Below, piece by piece: positions 53,067 through 62,783 of a stretch of 64,000 bases of DNA. A program made the translations under genes and the position numbers. The stretch is from contig OZ345368.1 of the NCBI GenBank assembly GCA_977006965.1, forward strand, positions 2,356,001-2,420,000, written 5' to 3'. The notes beneath the pieces are model-generated. The model made no database searches. It was not told where the DNA came from and saw only the letters and a list, made by a program, of their open reading frames with translations. Position 1 is the first letter of the stretch. Every line of letters starts with the position of its first letter. This DNA comes from Phymatolithon calcareum. Lineage: Eukaryota; Rhodophyta; Florideophyceae; Hapalidiales.

Positions 53067-54662
53067 CTAGCAACCACACCCTCCACCACCACACCCTCCA
53101 CCACCAAATCCTCCTCTACCAAATCCTCCTCCACATCCGCCTGCACCGTAGCCGCAAGCTCCAGCTCCACATGCTCCACCGCCTCCGCCACATCCGCAAC
53201 CGTCACCCTCATCACCCGCAAATCCACCGCATGCACCTCCGATTCCGACGTAATACGCACTCGAGCCGTAGAAGTCCATAGCGTACAGTCCACCGCACGC
53301 GCCACCCGCCACCTGTCCGCCTCTCGACAGTCTGGCAGCCTTCTTAAACTCCTGACGACATTCTTTGTGCATGTCGAGCGCCTTCTTATCGGCACAATCT
53401 GTGCACACCACCTTCTTGACGAATTCCCTCCGCCAATGATAATTCGCGATCACCATATTACTCTTATCGTTCGAAAACACTCGTGTGTGCTTATCGGACA
53501 GCTTGCCTTTGTAGTTCGTATGCGCGTCCTCATACTCCTCGTTGTACGCAGCACGCCATAATTCCACCGTGCGCAGAAACCCGTTATGCAATTCCCCGCC
53601 CTCCTCTCGGTCATCATCCTCTGTGTGATTGATGAAGCGTCCGACAAAGTTGTGACAATCCCTGGCATACGCAATAGAGGAACGCAAAATATGTGCATGC
53701 CACACAAGGTCGATGTGGTACATGGGCACCAAGAACACACCCTTATTCTGCCGCATGAGGGTGAGAAACTTTTTGTATCGATCAGTACCGCGAAGCAGTG
53801 AACTCTCCTCTTCATAATACGAAGAACTGATATTGAACAAAAACTGCTTTTGTCGTCTGGCAGCCGCCACAAGGTTGTACTCAATCGGAGCGACCCAACG
53901 CGGTCGAAGGCCCTCTTCGAATTTAAACAAAGAAATTTTATCACCGTTCTTGAATCTTGGCCACAAATAACGGGGAAGAAAATTTTTTGTATGCTTAATA
54001 CACCTCCTTCGTCGAAACAATCGTATTGCTTCGTTCGTTCGCACCGCGCGCGCAAATACCGTCCATTGCAAACGCGCCGTGACACTTGTACCTTCATTCG
54101 CATTCTGCACGCTCACATGGTCAAGACCGTTCGCCATTCTACCCGATAGCGCGGTACCGCCGGCAGGAATCTTGCTGCCGAACATGGTCATACAATCCTT
54201 TTCGTAATCCAGCGGACTGAGTCGATGAAGTGCCCAACAAAACGCGACGTCGAGCGGCGGAATTGGGCAGACGGCGTGAGGGACGGTGTTTTTTCCTAGA
54301 GGGCGAAATGGTGCGAGATATTCCTTCTTCTCCTCCGCGTCGCCCACGAGGTCTTTGTAGATGTCGTCATCCTTCGCACGCTTGTAAATCAAGTCGAGTT
54401 TCGCGGTTGCAGTCCGGATAAGTGCTTTTGAACGCTCGAGTACGACGTCGCTTAATTTGATTACACGCGAATGATGAAGATAGGCTGCCAGCATTGGCAG
54501 GAAAATTTCGGTATAGCGGAAAATCGCAGAGTGAAGCTCGCATCCTTCCCACAGAAAGACAGAGCAGGAATCCACATCGCGCAGGAGGGCGCGGAGCTTC
54601 GCCTCGGCTGCGGGGAGAGGAACGTCTCAGTCCGCCTTCTCTATGGCTTGCTTGGCTTCCAT
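53067..54662 (-). CDS. Glycine-rich domain-containing protein-like (GRDP/DUF1399 family)
   Basis: The continuous frame gives about 502 residues; family motifs are clear. FRYTEIFLPMLAAYLHHSR is the N-terminal RYExxWLPL-type segment. PPLDVAFCWALHRLSPLDYE matches the first LDVxWxWHxHxLxPxxY motif, and VFLVPMYHIDLVWHAHILRS the second, very typical of GRDPs. The last 90 residues are a Gly/Cys-rich low-complexity tail (GACGGFAGDEGDGCGCGGGG). Plant GRDPs act in development and stress responses; the role here is unknown. The frame has no ATG before residue 29. A good ATG lies at 54,662 (MEAKQAIEKAD), followed by one in-frame TGA and then VPLPAAEAKLRALLRDVD, which looks like family sequence. I therefore extend the gene to it and flag the TGA as a mutation, a short intron or recoding. 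Confidence 0.75.
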
Positions 54663-54924
54663 TTTGAACAGAGCGGAGTTCCTTCTTGGCCGATGACTCA
54701 CGTGAGTTACATCGTCCTTATTTGCATCTCTCTTGCAGTTGGACGGGGGAGATGTTTTACTGTAACGTTTACGTTACGACAAACGTGATTACGTTTGTCG
54801 TATCGTAAACTTTACGGAAAATACCTTTAATCGCGTTTAAAAAAAGGAGGATGAGGCCAAATGGCGCATTGTTGCCTTCGCTTCATTGGCTGCAGTGGGA
54901 TAGTTTTTAGAGTCTAATTATATC

Positions 54925-55110
54925 ATACATAGGACGAATGAGATTAGAGAACGGTCCAAACTTCAAACACTCAAAGAGGCCTTTTGAGTACTGTACATAT
55001 GCCCTCATGCTTCTTCAGGGCATTGTTGCTCGTTGTTTGGTGTCGAAACAATAAGAAACAACACACTATTAGTGTGTGTAAGGATATCTAGTTTCACATA
55101 ACTTTTTGAT
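54925..55110. repeat. Dispersed repeat, related to 19,370-19,585
   Basis: Shares catacatagga, gagaacggtccaaa, a long gaaacaacacactatt-type block and ggatatctagtttcacata with the first copy. The middle parts differ. Confidence 0.6.
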
Positions 55111-55858
55111 TTTTTACCGTGTTCAGCGATCTCTTGTCAATGAGCAAAACGTTTCGAGGTGGCAAGTGCAATGTGTCGCCATGTGCAGATGATTGGGAAA
55201 ACATCCAACTCAAGAGGGGCTCTGCATCGTAACGATGTGTTGCGTTCAAAATAGAAGGCAGTGTATGGCCCTAGAAGAGCTCGTCCACGACAGTTTGTGG
55301 CTTACTCCCGCCAAGGCATCTATGTGCATTCCATAAACGTGCGTCCCGCTTCACGGTAGGCGTATTACTCAGTCAGAGCTCCGAATCAATCTCAAAGAGC
55401 AGCAAGCTAAAAGCAGAAGGCCAATGGACTAGATGTGAACAACGGGAGAGAAGAGTCTGCTATACGGCTTAATCTCAATCATATCTGCAGCCCTCCACCC
55501 TACGGAAGGAAGCAGAGAGCGACTAACGTACGGTTGAGAGACTGATGTTCAAACTGCAATATAAGATGTGCAATCCAGCTTGTAACTGACACGAAGTCAA
55601 TGACATTGAACTTCACTTTTCTCTTAGCTCCAAGCAACTCTTTCTCGACAGATAAACAAGTTCTTTTTAAAACGTGATTAGCTACTTAATCGCAACGTAA
55701 AACAATACTTCAAAAAAGTAACACGTTGTTGACACAATCAACAGGCGCACCGGTCTTGCCGTAGGGGAACTCGACAGTTCGTGACGACCGGAATTGAAAA
55801 TGTTCATTTTTGGGCTGTTTTGGACAGGACATCGAGTAAGTCGAGCAGCAGCTCTTCT
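55111..55858. other. No recognised gene
   Basis: Short frames only. Confidence 0.45.
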
Positions 55859-56473
55859 ATGCAGTTCATCGTTTTCCATCCGATAAGTGTCGAAATGAAA
55901 AAGCACGACCCAGAATTCGTCCTCGGTTCTGGTAAACTCTTGCTTTTTCGAGAAAAACGCGTAACGAAATCTAATCAATGTGTATGTGTTGGGGCATATT
56001 CGATCACACTGTGTGGTCCGAATGTAGCAACCACTGCATCAGACAGTGACAGATTGACACTGACGAAGAGCATCGGGGCGGGGGAGTCTCTTGCCGAGTC
56101 CGATAGCCACTCAACGACCACCATACGAGAACTACGTAGTGCGCTTCCGACCAATGCAGAAATACAAGGAACCGTGTTAAATGGTCAGCATATTCTAGTG
56201 CATGTGTATGCTAAGAATTTCGTAGCCGTGACGTTCATGATTTCAACGGCTCTTCCTCGGCGACTGCAGGCAAAGATGCTTGATTCAACAGTGCCATTAG
56301 TCGATTATACTCTTCGGACGCAAATTGGTAAAACGTTCGACTCGATAACGGTGGTAATAGCTGGTCGTTTACACTGCAGCGACCAAAACCGTTTCCTTCT
56401 GGGACAAAATTCCAAGAAAAAGGGCAAAACCTTCATCCACGGGACTTTCACTGGAAAAATTGGTCACATCTGA
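55859..56473 (+). CDS. Hypothetical protein, unrecognised (about 204 residues)
   Basis: An open frame that runs from a GTG at 55,781; the first ATG is at 55,859 (MQFIVFHPISVEMKK). I recognise no domain. It has a Thr/Ser-rich middle (SDSDRLTLTKSIGAGESLAE) and a basic C-terminus (QNSKKKGKTF). The length is more than chance usually gives at this base composition, but it lies among transposon debris and has no visible promoter. It may be a real small gene, an exon or a fortuitous frame. Confidence 0.3.
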   Translation: MQFIVFHPISVEMKKHDPEFVLGSGKLLLFREKRVTKSNQCVCVGAYSITLCGPNVATTASDSDRLTLTKSIGAGESLAESDSHSTTTIRELRSALPTNAEIQGTVLNGQHILVHVYAKNFVAVTFMISTALPRRLQAKMLDSTVPLVDYTLRTQIGKTFDSITVVIAGRLHCSDQNRFLLGQNSKKKGKTFIHGTFTGKIGHI

Positions 56474-57534
56474 CCGACTGTCATGGGACGCACGTCCAAA
56501 TTCGAGGCCGAATGGGGTAGCAGAGTCAGTGATGATTGTTTGAACGGTTTATTAAATATATTTTTTCGTTGCGGTTGTTTCTGCTTTTCTAATCACGTTT
56601 GTCTGAAACTTTCCCTTCTCGACAGAACGTATTTTTGCGTGCTCAGACGGACAAGGGGTGCGACCAACTACAGGGGAAGGCGGATTCTCCGGAGGGTGGG
56701 ATCATTCGCATGTCATTGGTGGATCGATATCACCAGTACTCAAAGATCCCTGGGTCTGCCACCAACTGTTGCACCTGATCTGGACACACCCAGATCCGTA
56801 CATTACGCGTATGCATGTAGCGCGATAATTGTTTTTTTAACCCTCTCGTACTGCACAACCATTTCTGGACAAATCTGTCCTGTTTGGGTCATTCTTATTT
56901 TGTGGATACTTTTTGCAGATTTTATTGTTAAAATAATTCAATGATAGTCCATTTCGGGTCTTAAAATCCACCTTTCGGGGTATTGATCGCTGTTACTGAG
57001 CCCCAGCACCATTTTAATCTACGTTCGTCGTACCATTAGGGTCTTAGGAATGTTATGTGTGCAGTTTTTCAGAGCATGAGTAAGTTTTGTTCGATCTATA
57101 CTGTAGAGAGTGACGTACACAGGAAGGAAGCAGTTCAGAAGCTTTTCCGTCAGAATCACAGAGAGCGCATACATTTTGACATCATCAAGTTCCCGGATTG
57201 GACGTCCGCTGCAAGGGAAGCACAAAGATGGATGGCTCTGAAGAGCCCCCGCGCTGCTTCGTTGTGCAGGTAGGAACGGGTTCCATCTCTATATCTTCAT
57301 GAACATAATTTTCGGATCCACCAGGCTCTACACTGAAATACCGGATGTGGCCTGGAAGAGCATTGGAGGATTGCTTGAGATCGTTGAGACTCCCTACAGC
57401 GGGAAGTTATTCCTGCAAGAAAGACCGTCTAAAACGGTGGGCAGAAACACAATTTTCTGCGGACGGGACAGCTTTAGAAGAAGATGTTCGCTTGTTATGA
57501 ACTAAACAATTCGCTCTCAGAGAGTTGAAGAAGC
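56474..57534. other. No recognised gene
   Basis: The frames at 56,483-56,944 and 57,055-57,505 show no domain I can name. As they lie just upstream of a piggyBac-like tail, they may hold unrecognisable remains of that transposase. Confidence 0.4.
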
Positions 57535-57980
57535 GTGGCCGAAAAAGAAATTCTCCAGACACACCAGACAGTGCAGACCATGAGCAGACTCGGGGTATCA
57601 GTAACCAGCCCACTCTTGGAGCAAACTATCGTGAACTGCTCTATTGCACTACCGTTCCACAAAGCTGAGAAGCCTACACTTTTTGAGTTTCGGGAGAAAG
57701 TTGCGGCATCACTTTGTGACCTCAAGCTACATCCGGGAGCCGGTTCACTGTCGTCCAGAAGGCCGCCTGTGCCAAACGAAAAAATAGGCACATCGAAATG
57801 CAGGGCGTTCATCAGCTTGCCAAGGTTGATGACGTTGATGGATTACCCGTGCGGCCCTATTGTTCATTTCCTGGATGTAGATGTAGAACACGGTACGCAT
57901 GCCTTGATTGTATGATACCTTTATGTTTCGGGGATTTGGGAAGCTGCTATAGCCTACATGCCGCGGAGGAAAGGCATTAG
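57535..57980 (+). pseudogene. piggyBac-like transposase C-terminal remnant
   Basis: A first frame reads LEQTIVNCSIALPFHKAEKP then TLFEFREKVAASL, like the VNxxIxxxxxxxxKxTLxEFRxxVxxxL segment before the end of piggyBac transposases. After a one-base frame change near 57,800, a second frame gives the terminal zinc-finger-like cluster: PYCSFPGCRCRTRYACLDC, then MIPLCFGDLGSCYSLHAA. This C-x-C-RTRYxCxxCxxPLC-C-YxxH pattern is characteristic of the cysteine-rich tail. The catalytic DDD region was not found. No terminal repeats or TTAA duplications were identified. Confidence 0.5.
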
Positions 57981-57989
57981 ACACCAATA

Positions 57990-58920
57990 AAGACCAAGAC
58001 TATGGAATTGTTTCTATCTCTGATTTGCCAAGAGTGCGCAGTATCGCATTGTCCAGTATCTAAGACTCATGGAAGTTGGAATCTGGCCAGTTGTACGCTC
58101 GTAGAGCACAATTGATCTCCGGTGATATCCCGTTGCGCGATCATTCATCTACACGGCGAGAATAACCCATGCGACGAGCTATTATGTACCGCCTATGACA
58201 CTGGTACACATCAGAACTGTACCTTCCAGTCGAATTCATGGAGCTCTCTCTCCAGACCACCTTCTGCGATACGTATTCCTCTGCTCCATGATACGACTCT
58301 AGTTTTTCTGGGTTGAGAAGTGTCAAGAGCAAAACAAAGTCCTCAATTGATCCTCCCATTCCTCCATCTGCGACTGCCTTCATAATATGCAGTCCTATCT
58401 GCATGGCGACCGATCGTGAACGCTCTGTTTTGAAGGCACTAAGAGCATACATGGCTCTCTCGTGGTCTGCCAAAGCTCCTCTCATCATGAAAACACATTT
58501 CCCATCCAGGCCGCAATGACTTATAGTCAGATCGTAGCTCATTAGGTACACAGATGAAGCGCAAAGGACACGCAGGCCGAAAAGCTCAGTTTAGGGGCCA
58601 AATTCGAATGTTTTGCTCGATGTAGAACTGCGCGTATCGTTTTTTTTCCAGCCGATTTTGTGAAAACGAGAAAAAAAGGGTCCAGGTACTGTGCTTAAGA
58701 AGACATCCACCTTGAAATAATATCCGAACGCGGAACTGCTAGCTGTCTACATCATCTGAACGAATAGGCATATTTGGACACGAAAATCGCGGCTTTTCTT
58801 GTAGCTTCGCGTACCCTGCGCGAACTCACTCCAAACTTGTTCAGTACGAGCGCATACACATGGGGAAGGACAGGAAATACTCTATGACGTGTTTTGATGC
58901 ACGTGGGCCTCGCCAAAGAA
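57990..58920. other. No recognised gene
   Basis: A minus-strand frame (58,141-58,551) encodes a mixed, partly helical sequence without a known domain. Nothing else was seen. Confidence 0.4.
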
Positions 58921-58929
58921 TTATTTTGC

Positions 58930-59226
58930 TACATCAGCATTATTCTTTCTTTCTTTTATTGCAGGATGTCTGAGTGTGCGAAACTCATCATCTAGAGGGT
59001 CTCTAAGATGCTCCTGGACGGGATTCATTCTGGGTACTCGGGTATATTCTTCCCGCAAGTATTACAGCACACCACTTCACGGCGACAGCCGTGTGCCCTT
59101 GCAGAACGTAATTCAATTCTTGCTTGAGTCATGACTCGAACCGGCGCCCTCAATATTCCTTCCTCTATCATACCGAAATATGCGCAAAGGTGAATGGAGG
59201 CAGTGTTACCACTATACCACGGATGG
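58930..59226 (-). mobile_element. tRNA-derived SINE (in segmental copy 2)
   Basis: Counterpart of the SINE at 26,345-26,636: tail in ttctttctttctttta, head tggtatagtggtaacac on the minus strand. Confidence 0.75.
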
Positions 59227-60101
59227 TTCGTAGATATTTGCAAAACTGAGATTGCCCGCGCGCTCCGAAGTGGTATCCACTCGATATGCCGCAAGCGCCT
59301 CAGCAAGGACGGTAGGTAGCTCAGTTTACATCTCAACACCCCATGCAACGCGTCACCGCGAAGCAGACGGTCAGTTCAATTAGAAAGACGGAACCAGTCC
59401 CAGGAAAGGTATTAGTTGTTAAAGCCCATAGCAGAGAAAGGAAGAAACGCCACAACAGGCTCTCGTGTCCAGTAAATATCTGTGGCTATCATCCTGGCAC
59501 AGGTCAAATGAATACTAATCCCTCTCCAGATCCACCGTGGGCGGGAAATTGTAATCTCGTGTTGTTCCTAGAGCGACTGAAAACGCTTAAGGAAGTACTT
59601 CGGAACAATTCAGTCAGCTCTCGTATACTCAAAGGTGCCCGAATGTGGAGTACACCAGGTGTACCTCTCGTAAAATCTCGCAATGAACAAAAGGTGGCCG
59701 AACCAAAAAGATGCATCTCGTAAAAAGCCGAACAATAAGCAAGCATTCGACGGCTACCTCTCGCGTAAGAAATTGTTCAAGATGGTAAAGCAACTCGCCT
59801 CCAATACCGCGCAAGTTGGGTCGACCTTTCCATTGCGTGAATTCGCAGGCTGGAATTTGCAGCATCCCAAGACGCGTCTGTACCCAGACGCCATGCAAAA
59901 GCTGGTGACGTACTTTTCTTGTGCGTAAGGCCTCTTATGAGCGACGGTAAGAGAACTGGCACTGAACGAGAACTAGATGCAACACCGATGGAGCAGCTAG
60001 GATATCGACATCTGCAAAACGACAAGCTCCATGAAATATTCTCTTGTATAAAGGTCTCCTGTGGAGCTTCAATTCGTAACTCTGGTCTTCGCCTGAACCA
60101 T

Positions 60102-61590
60102 TGTAAATCTTCATGACGATGCAAGGTTGACTCCAAGAGCCGTTTCTTGGCAACTGCAGACAAAATTGGGTAATACCGAAATAAGGTATTCTGCAGTGCA
60201 ACCCACGATTACGTGGATATCAATGTTCCCTAACAAGTAACCTTTGCATCCAAATGAGGATCGATTCGTTACCGTAACCCATACATGTTCTAGCTGATTT
60301 CACGCTGTGTAGGAATAGCTCTTCAGCCCTATATAGATAGCTACAGTTTTCGATCCAAGCAAAAGAGTAGAGACCACACCGATACCATCGATACCATGAA
60401 ACCATCCTTTGAAATTGATCCTGCTTGCAATTTGGCATCGTTACCTTGCCATAAGCCAAGCTTCATTGTTATGGGCCCAGGCTCAACTCTGCCGTCAAGG
60501 CCTAAATTCTCATGGGACATTCGCTCAGTTCCGTGGACGGACGGAAAAGGTGATCAAGCACAATATGCCAGTTCTGTCTCTCTGTGGAAATCGTTCCATG
60601 ACCGTCTTCCTGCAAATAATCCAAGCAAGATACCGGCCGACCTGCAAGGAATAATGCTTCAGTCCCAGTTATATGGTCGAGCGCTTGATGTCTGTAAAAA
60701 GATACCAAATGATACGATTCAGTCCGCCGATGGGGTCAAAGAAATTGTACAAGCCGTGTACAAACGTGACCCTTTGGCTGCTGTAAGTGATGTTTATCAA
60801 GATTTTTTGGAGGTTATGAATGCAAAAAGAGGTCATAATGAGTCCTTCAAAAACTTTGAGGCACGGTTTGAGGCCCAAGTTGCTAAGTTTAATGCTCATG
60901 CCGACTCATCTAAGCTACCTGAGGCGCTTGTAGCGTTCATGCTTCTTGCTAACTCAAATGTTGACAGCGGACAGCGCATCTCTGTCCTAGCCGCTGCTGC
61001 TCCTCGTGATCAAACCTTTGGAGAAGATGCGACAGCCGCCGATTTTTTGAAGTCTGTATCGTATGGATCTGTTGCATCGGTCCTTCGACAGTGCGACAAG
61101 CCCCGAGCATCATCTTCCGAAGATGTGAGACCATTGCATTCTAATACCGCTAATACCTCCTCAATGAGACCCCCATCAAAACCTCGGAGGAAAAACAGAC
61201 TGACTCCCGAACTGGGCCCATAACAATGAAGCTTGGCTTATGGCAAGGTAACGATGCCAAATTGCAAGCAGGATCAATTTCAAAGGATGGTTTCATGGTA
61301 TCGATGGTATCGGTGTGGTCTCTACTCTTTTGCTTGGATCGAAAACTGTAGCTATCTATATAGGGCTGAAGAGCGATTCCTACACAGCGTGAAATCAGCT
61401 AGAACATGTATGGGTTACGGTAACGAATCGATCCTCATTTGGATGCAAAGGTTACTTGTTAGGGAACATTGATATCCACGTAATCGTGGGTTGCACTGCA
61501 GAATATCTTATTTCGGTATTACCCAATTTTGTCTGCAGTTGCCAAGAAACGGCTCTTGGAGTCAACCTTGCATCGTCATGAAGATTTACA
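60102..61590 (+). mobile_element. Retroelement with inverted 379-bp ends and gag, 5-bp target duplication
   Basis: The element begins TGTAAATCTTCATGACG and ends with the reverse complement, CGTCATGAAGATTTACA, so it has the TG...CA ends of LTR elements. Its two 379-bp ends (60,102-60,480 and 61,212-61,590) are inverted to each other, with only a few differences noticed. The 5-bp target duplication accat flanks it (60,097-60,101; 61,591-61,595). Copy 1 of the duplication keeps the empty site near 27,510. The end repeats include a TATA-like ctatatagatag (60,332), the leader and the first 28 or so codons of gag. No pol genes are present. Confidence 0.85.
60396..61223 (+). CDS. Gag-like protein of the inverted-end retroelement, truncated
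   Basis: 275 residues from an ATG. The core (residues 60-200) looks like the helical capsid domain of LTR-retrotransposon Gag: LYGRALDVCKKIP, VYQDFLEVMNAKRGHNESFK and NFEARFEAQVAKFNAH, followed by LPEALVAFMLLAN. The R/K-x-x-x-ES-x-x-x-F-x-x-R/E-FE spacing fits retrotransposon gag. The tail is basic (KPRRKNR) without a zinc knuckle. The stop codon lies in the inverted right end (LGP then TAA), so the frame was cut where the inverted copy begins and the original C-terminus is lost. The N-terminal 28 codons are inside the left end repeat. The family (copia or gypsy) cannot be decided without pol. Confidence 0.6.
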   Translation: MKPSFEIDPACNLASLPCHKPSFIVMGPGSTLPSRPKFSWDIRSVPWTDGKGDQAQYASSVSLWKSFHDRLPANNPSKIPADLQGIMLQSQLYGRALDVCKKIPNDTIQSADGVKEIVQAVYKRDPLAAVSDVYQDFLEVMNAKRGHNESFKNFEARFEAQVAKFNAHADSSKLPEALVAFMLLANSNVDSGQRISVLAAAAPRDQTFGEDATAADFLKSVSYGSVASVLRQCDKPRASSSEDVRPLHSNTANTSSMRPPSKPRRKNRLTPELGP

Positions 61591-61829
61591 ACCATAAGAG
61601 GAATTTTTATACTAAGAATCTCCTAGAGGTGCAGAGCAGTGGATTTCAGATAATTTTCAATTGTACAGCGTGGTAGAAAGGCCAAGCATAACTCTTTTTG
61701 AAAAAGAGATATGCTTGGCCATTAAAATGGCACAAGTAAAGATGCAGATTTTGAAGCCAAAGCCCAGCTTCGTCAACCTCAACGCTAGCATGGGGGCAAA
61801 AACTTGTATCACAGACGCTTCAAACATTA

Positions 61830-62120
61830 TGTTTGTTTGTTTGTTTATTGCATGATATTCGAGCTACGCTAAGGTAGCTCACATCTAGGGGGCCTCTAAG
61901 ATGTTCATGAGCTGGATCCATTCTGGGTACTCGCGTAACTGCTTCCCGCGAGTACTGCGGCACACCACTACACGGCGAAATCCGTGTGCCCTTCGCGGAA
62001 CGTAATTCAATTCTTGTTTGGGACAGGACTCGAACCGGCGACCTCACATTCCTTCCTGTATCATACCGAAACATGCGCACAGGTGCGCGGAGGCAGTTTT
62101 ACCACTATACCACAGGTGGG
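61830..62120 (-). mobile_element. tRNA-derived SINE with 13-bp target duplication
   Basis: Minus-strand head: cccacctgtggtatagtggt (A box tggtatagtgg, 62,114-62,102) and ggttcgagtcc (perfect B box, 62,036-62,027). Its 3' tail is a run of caaa repeats. gcttcaaacatta flanks it (61,817-61,829; 62,121-62,133). Copy 1 of the segmental duplication has one uninterrupted gcttcaaacatta at 27,737-27,749. It is the best preserved member of the family here. Confidence 0.9.
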
Positions 62121-62783
62121 GCTTCAAACATTAGTGAACGCGTTGACCACTAATGCTTTAAGAGTCTGTGATACAGTTTTTGCTCCCATGCTAGCTTTGA
62201 GGTTGGCAAACGAAACAGAGCTCTCGATTGCACAGTTCCATCCACTCCCCCTTTAGGTTCGTTGTGGGTTACCTGTATACACATTGTTTCAAGGCACAGT
62301 TCATGAGGAAGCAGAGATTCTCAATTTTCTGAGTATCGCGTTAGTGTATTTATCCTGGACTACATATATTAGAAGCCGGAATCCATTGGCGCGCCCGCTG
62401 CTTTTTCGTTGGCTGTACAGAAACGGTGAGCGCGTTTTTCTCTTACGGCTTGGCAATTGGGTTCTCGAACCTTATTGTGCCCTCTTTGAGTGATCTGTGT
62501 TATGCAAATCACACAGACTGTCCTCGAACTTCAAGGAACAATCTCGAATCGCACGTTCGTAGTTTATGGACATCTCGTGAACCGTCTTCGATGCGTGAAA
62601 TAACGTCAAGAAGGCTTCTAATGGCTTCCCGATGCTGGCTTCAGGAACAATTTGGCTTCCTAGTACTAAACGGTCCTTCGAAACAGACAATTTGGGTCAC
62701 ACTCGGACCAGGCGGCCAACTGGGCTCGATGTTTGATGCGGATATGTAAGGATTTATTTAAAATCTCCCAACGCCTCCCCTAG

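Larger units (their letters stand above)
58921..62783. repeat. Segmental duplication, copy 2, with two later insertions
   Basis: Matches 26,338-28,402. It starts with the same ttttgctacatcagc and ends at the same cccctag inside a LINE 3' end. Relative to copy 1 it has gained a 1,489-bp element (60,102-61,590) and a 291-bp SINE (61,830-62,120), each with its own target duplication. Confidence 0.85.

Noticed and set aside
53001-53561. 186-codon plus-strand frame rich in Thr/Ser
   Set aside because: It is the complement of the Gly/Cys-rich tail of the GRDP-like protein.
56840-57050. piggyBac terminal repeats near the transposase relic
   Set aside because: Some ccctcgtactg-like sequence is present, but I could not find a matching inverted end or TTAA duplications.
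62026-62114. A functional tRNA gene at the SINE head
   Set aside because: A and B boxes are present, but I could not find a full cloverleaf with acceptor pairing. It sits at the end of a 291-bp element with a target duplication.
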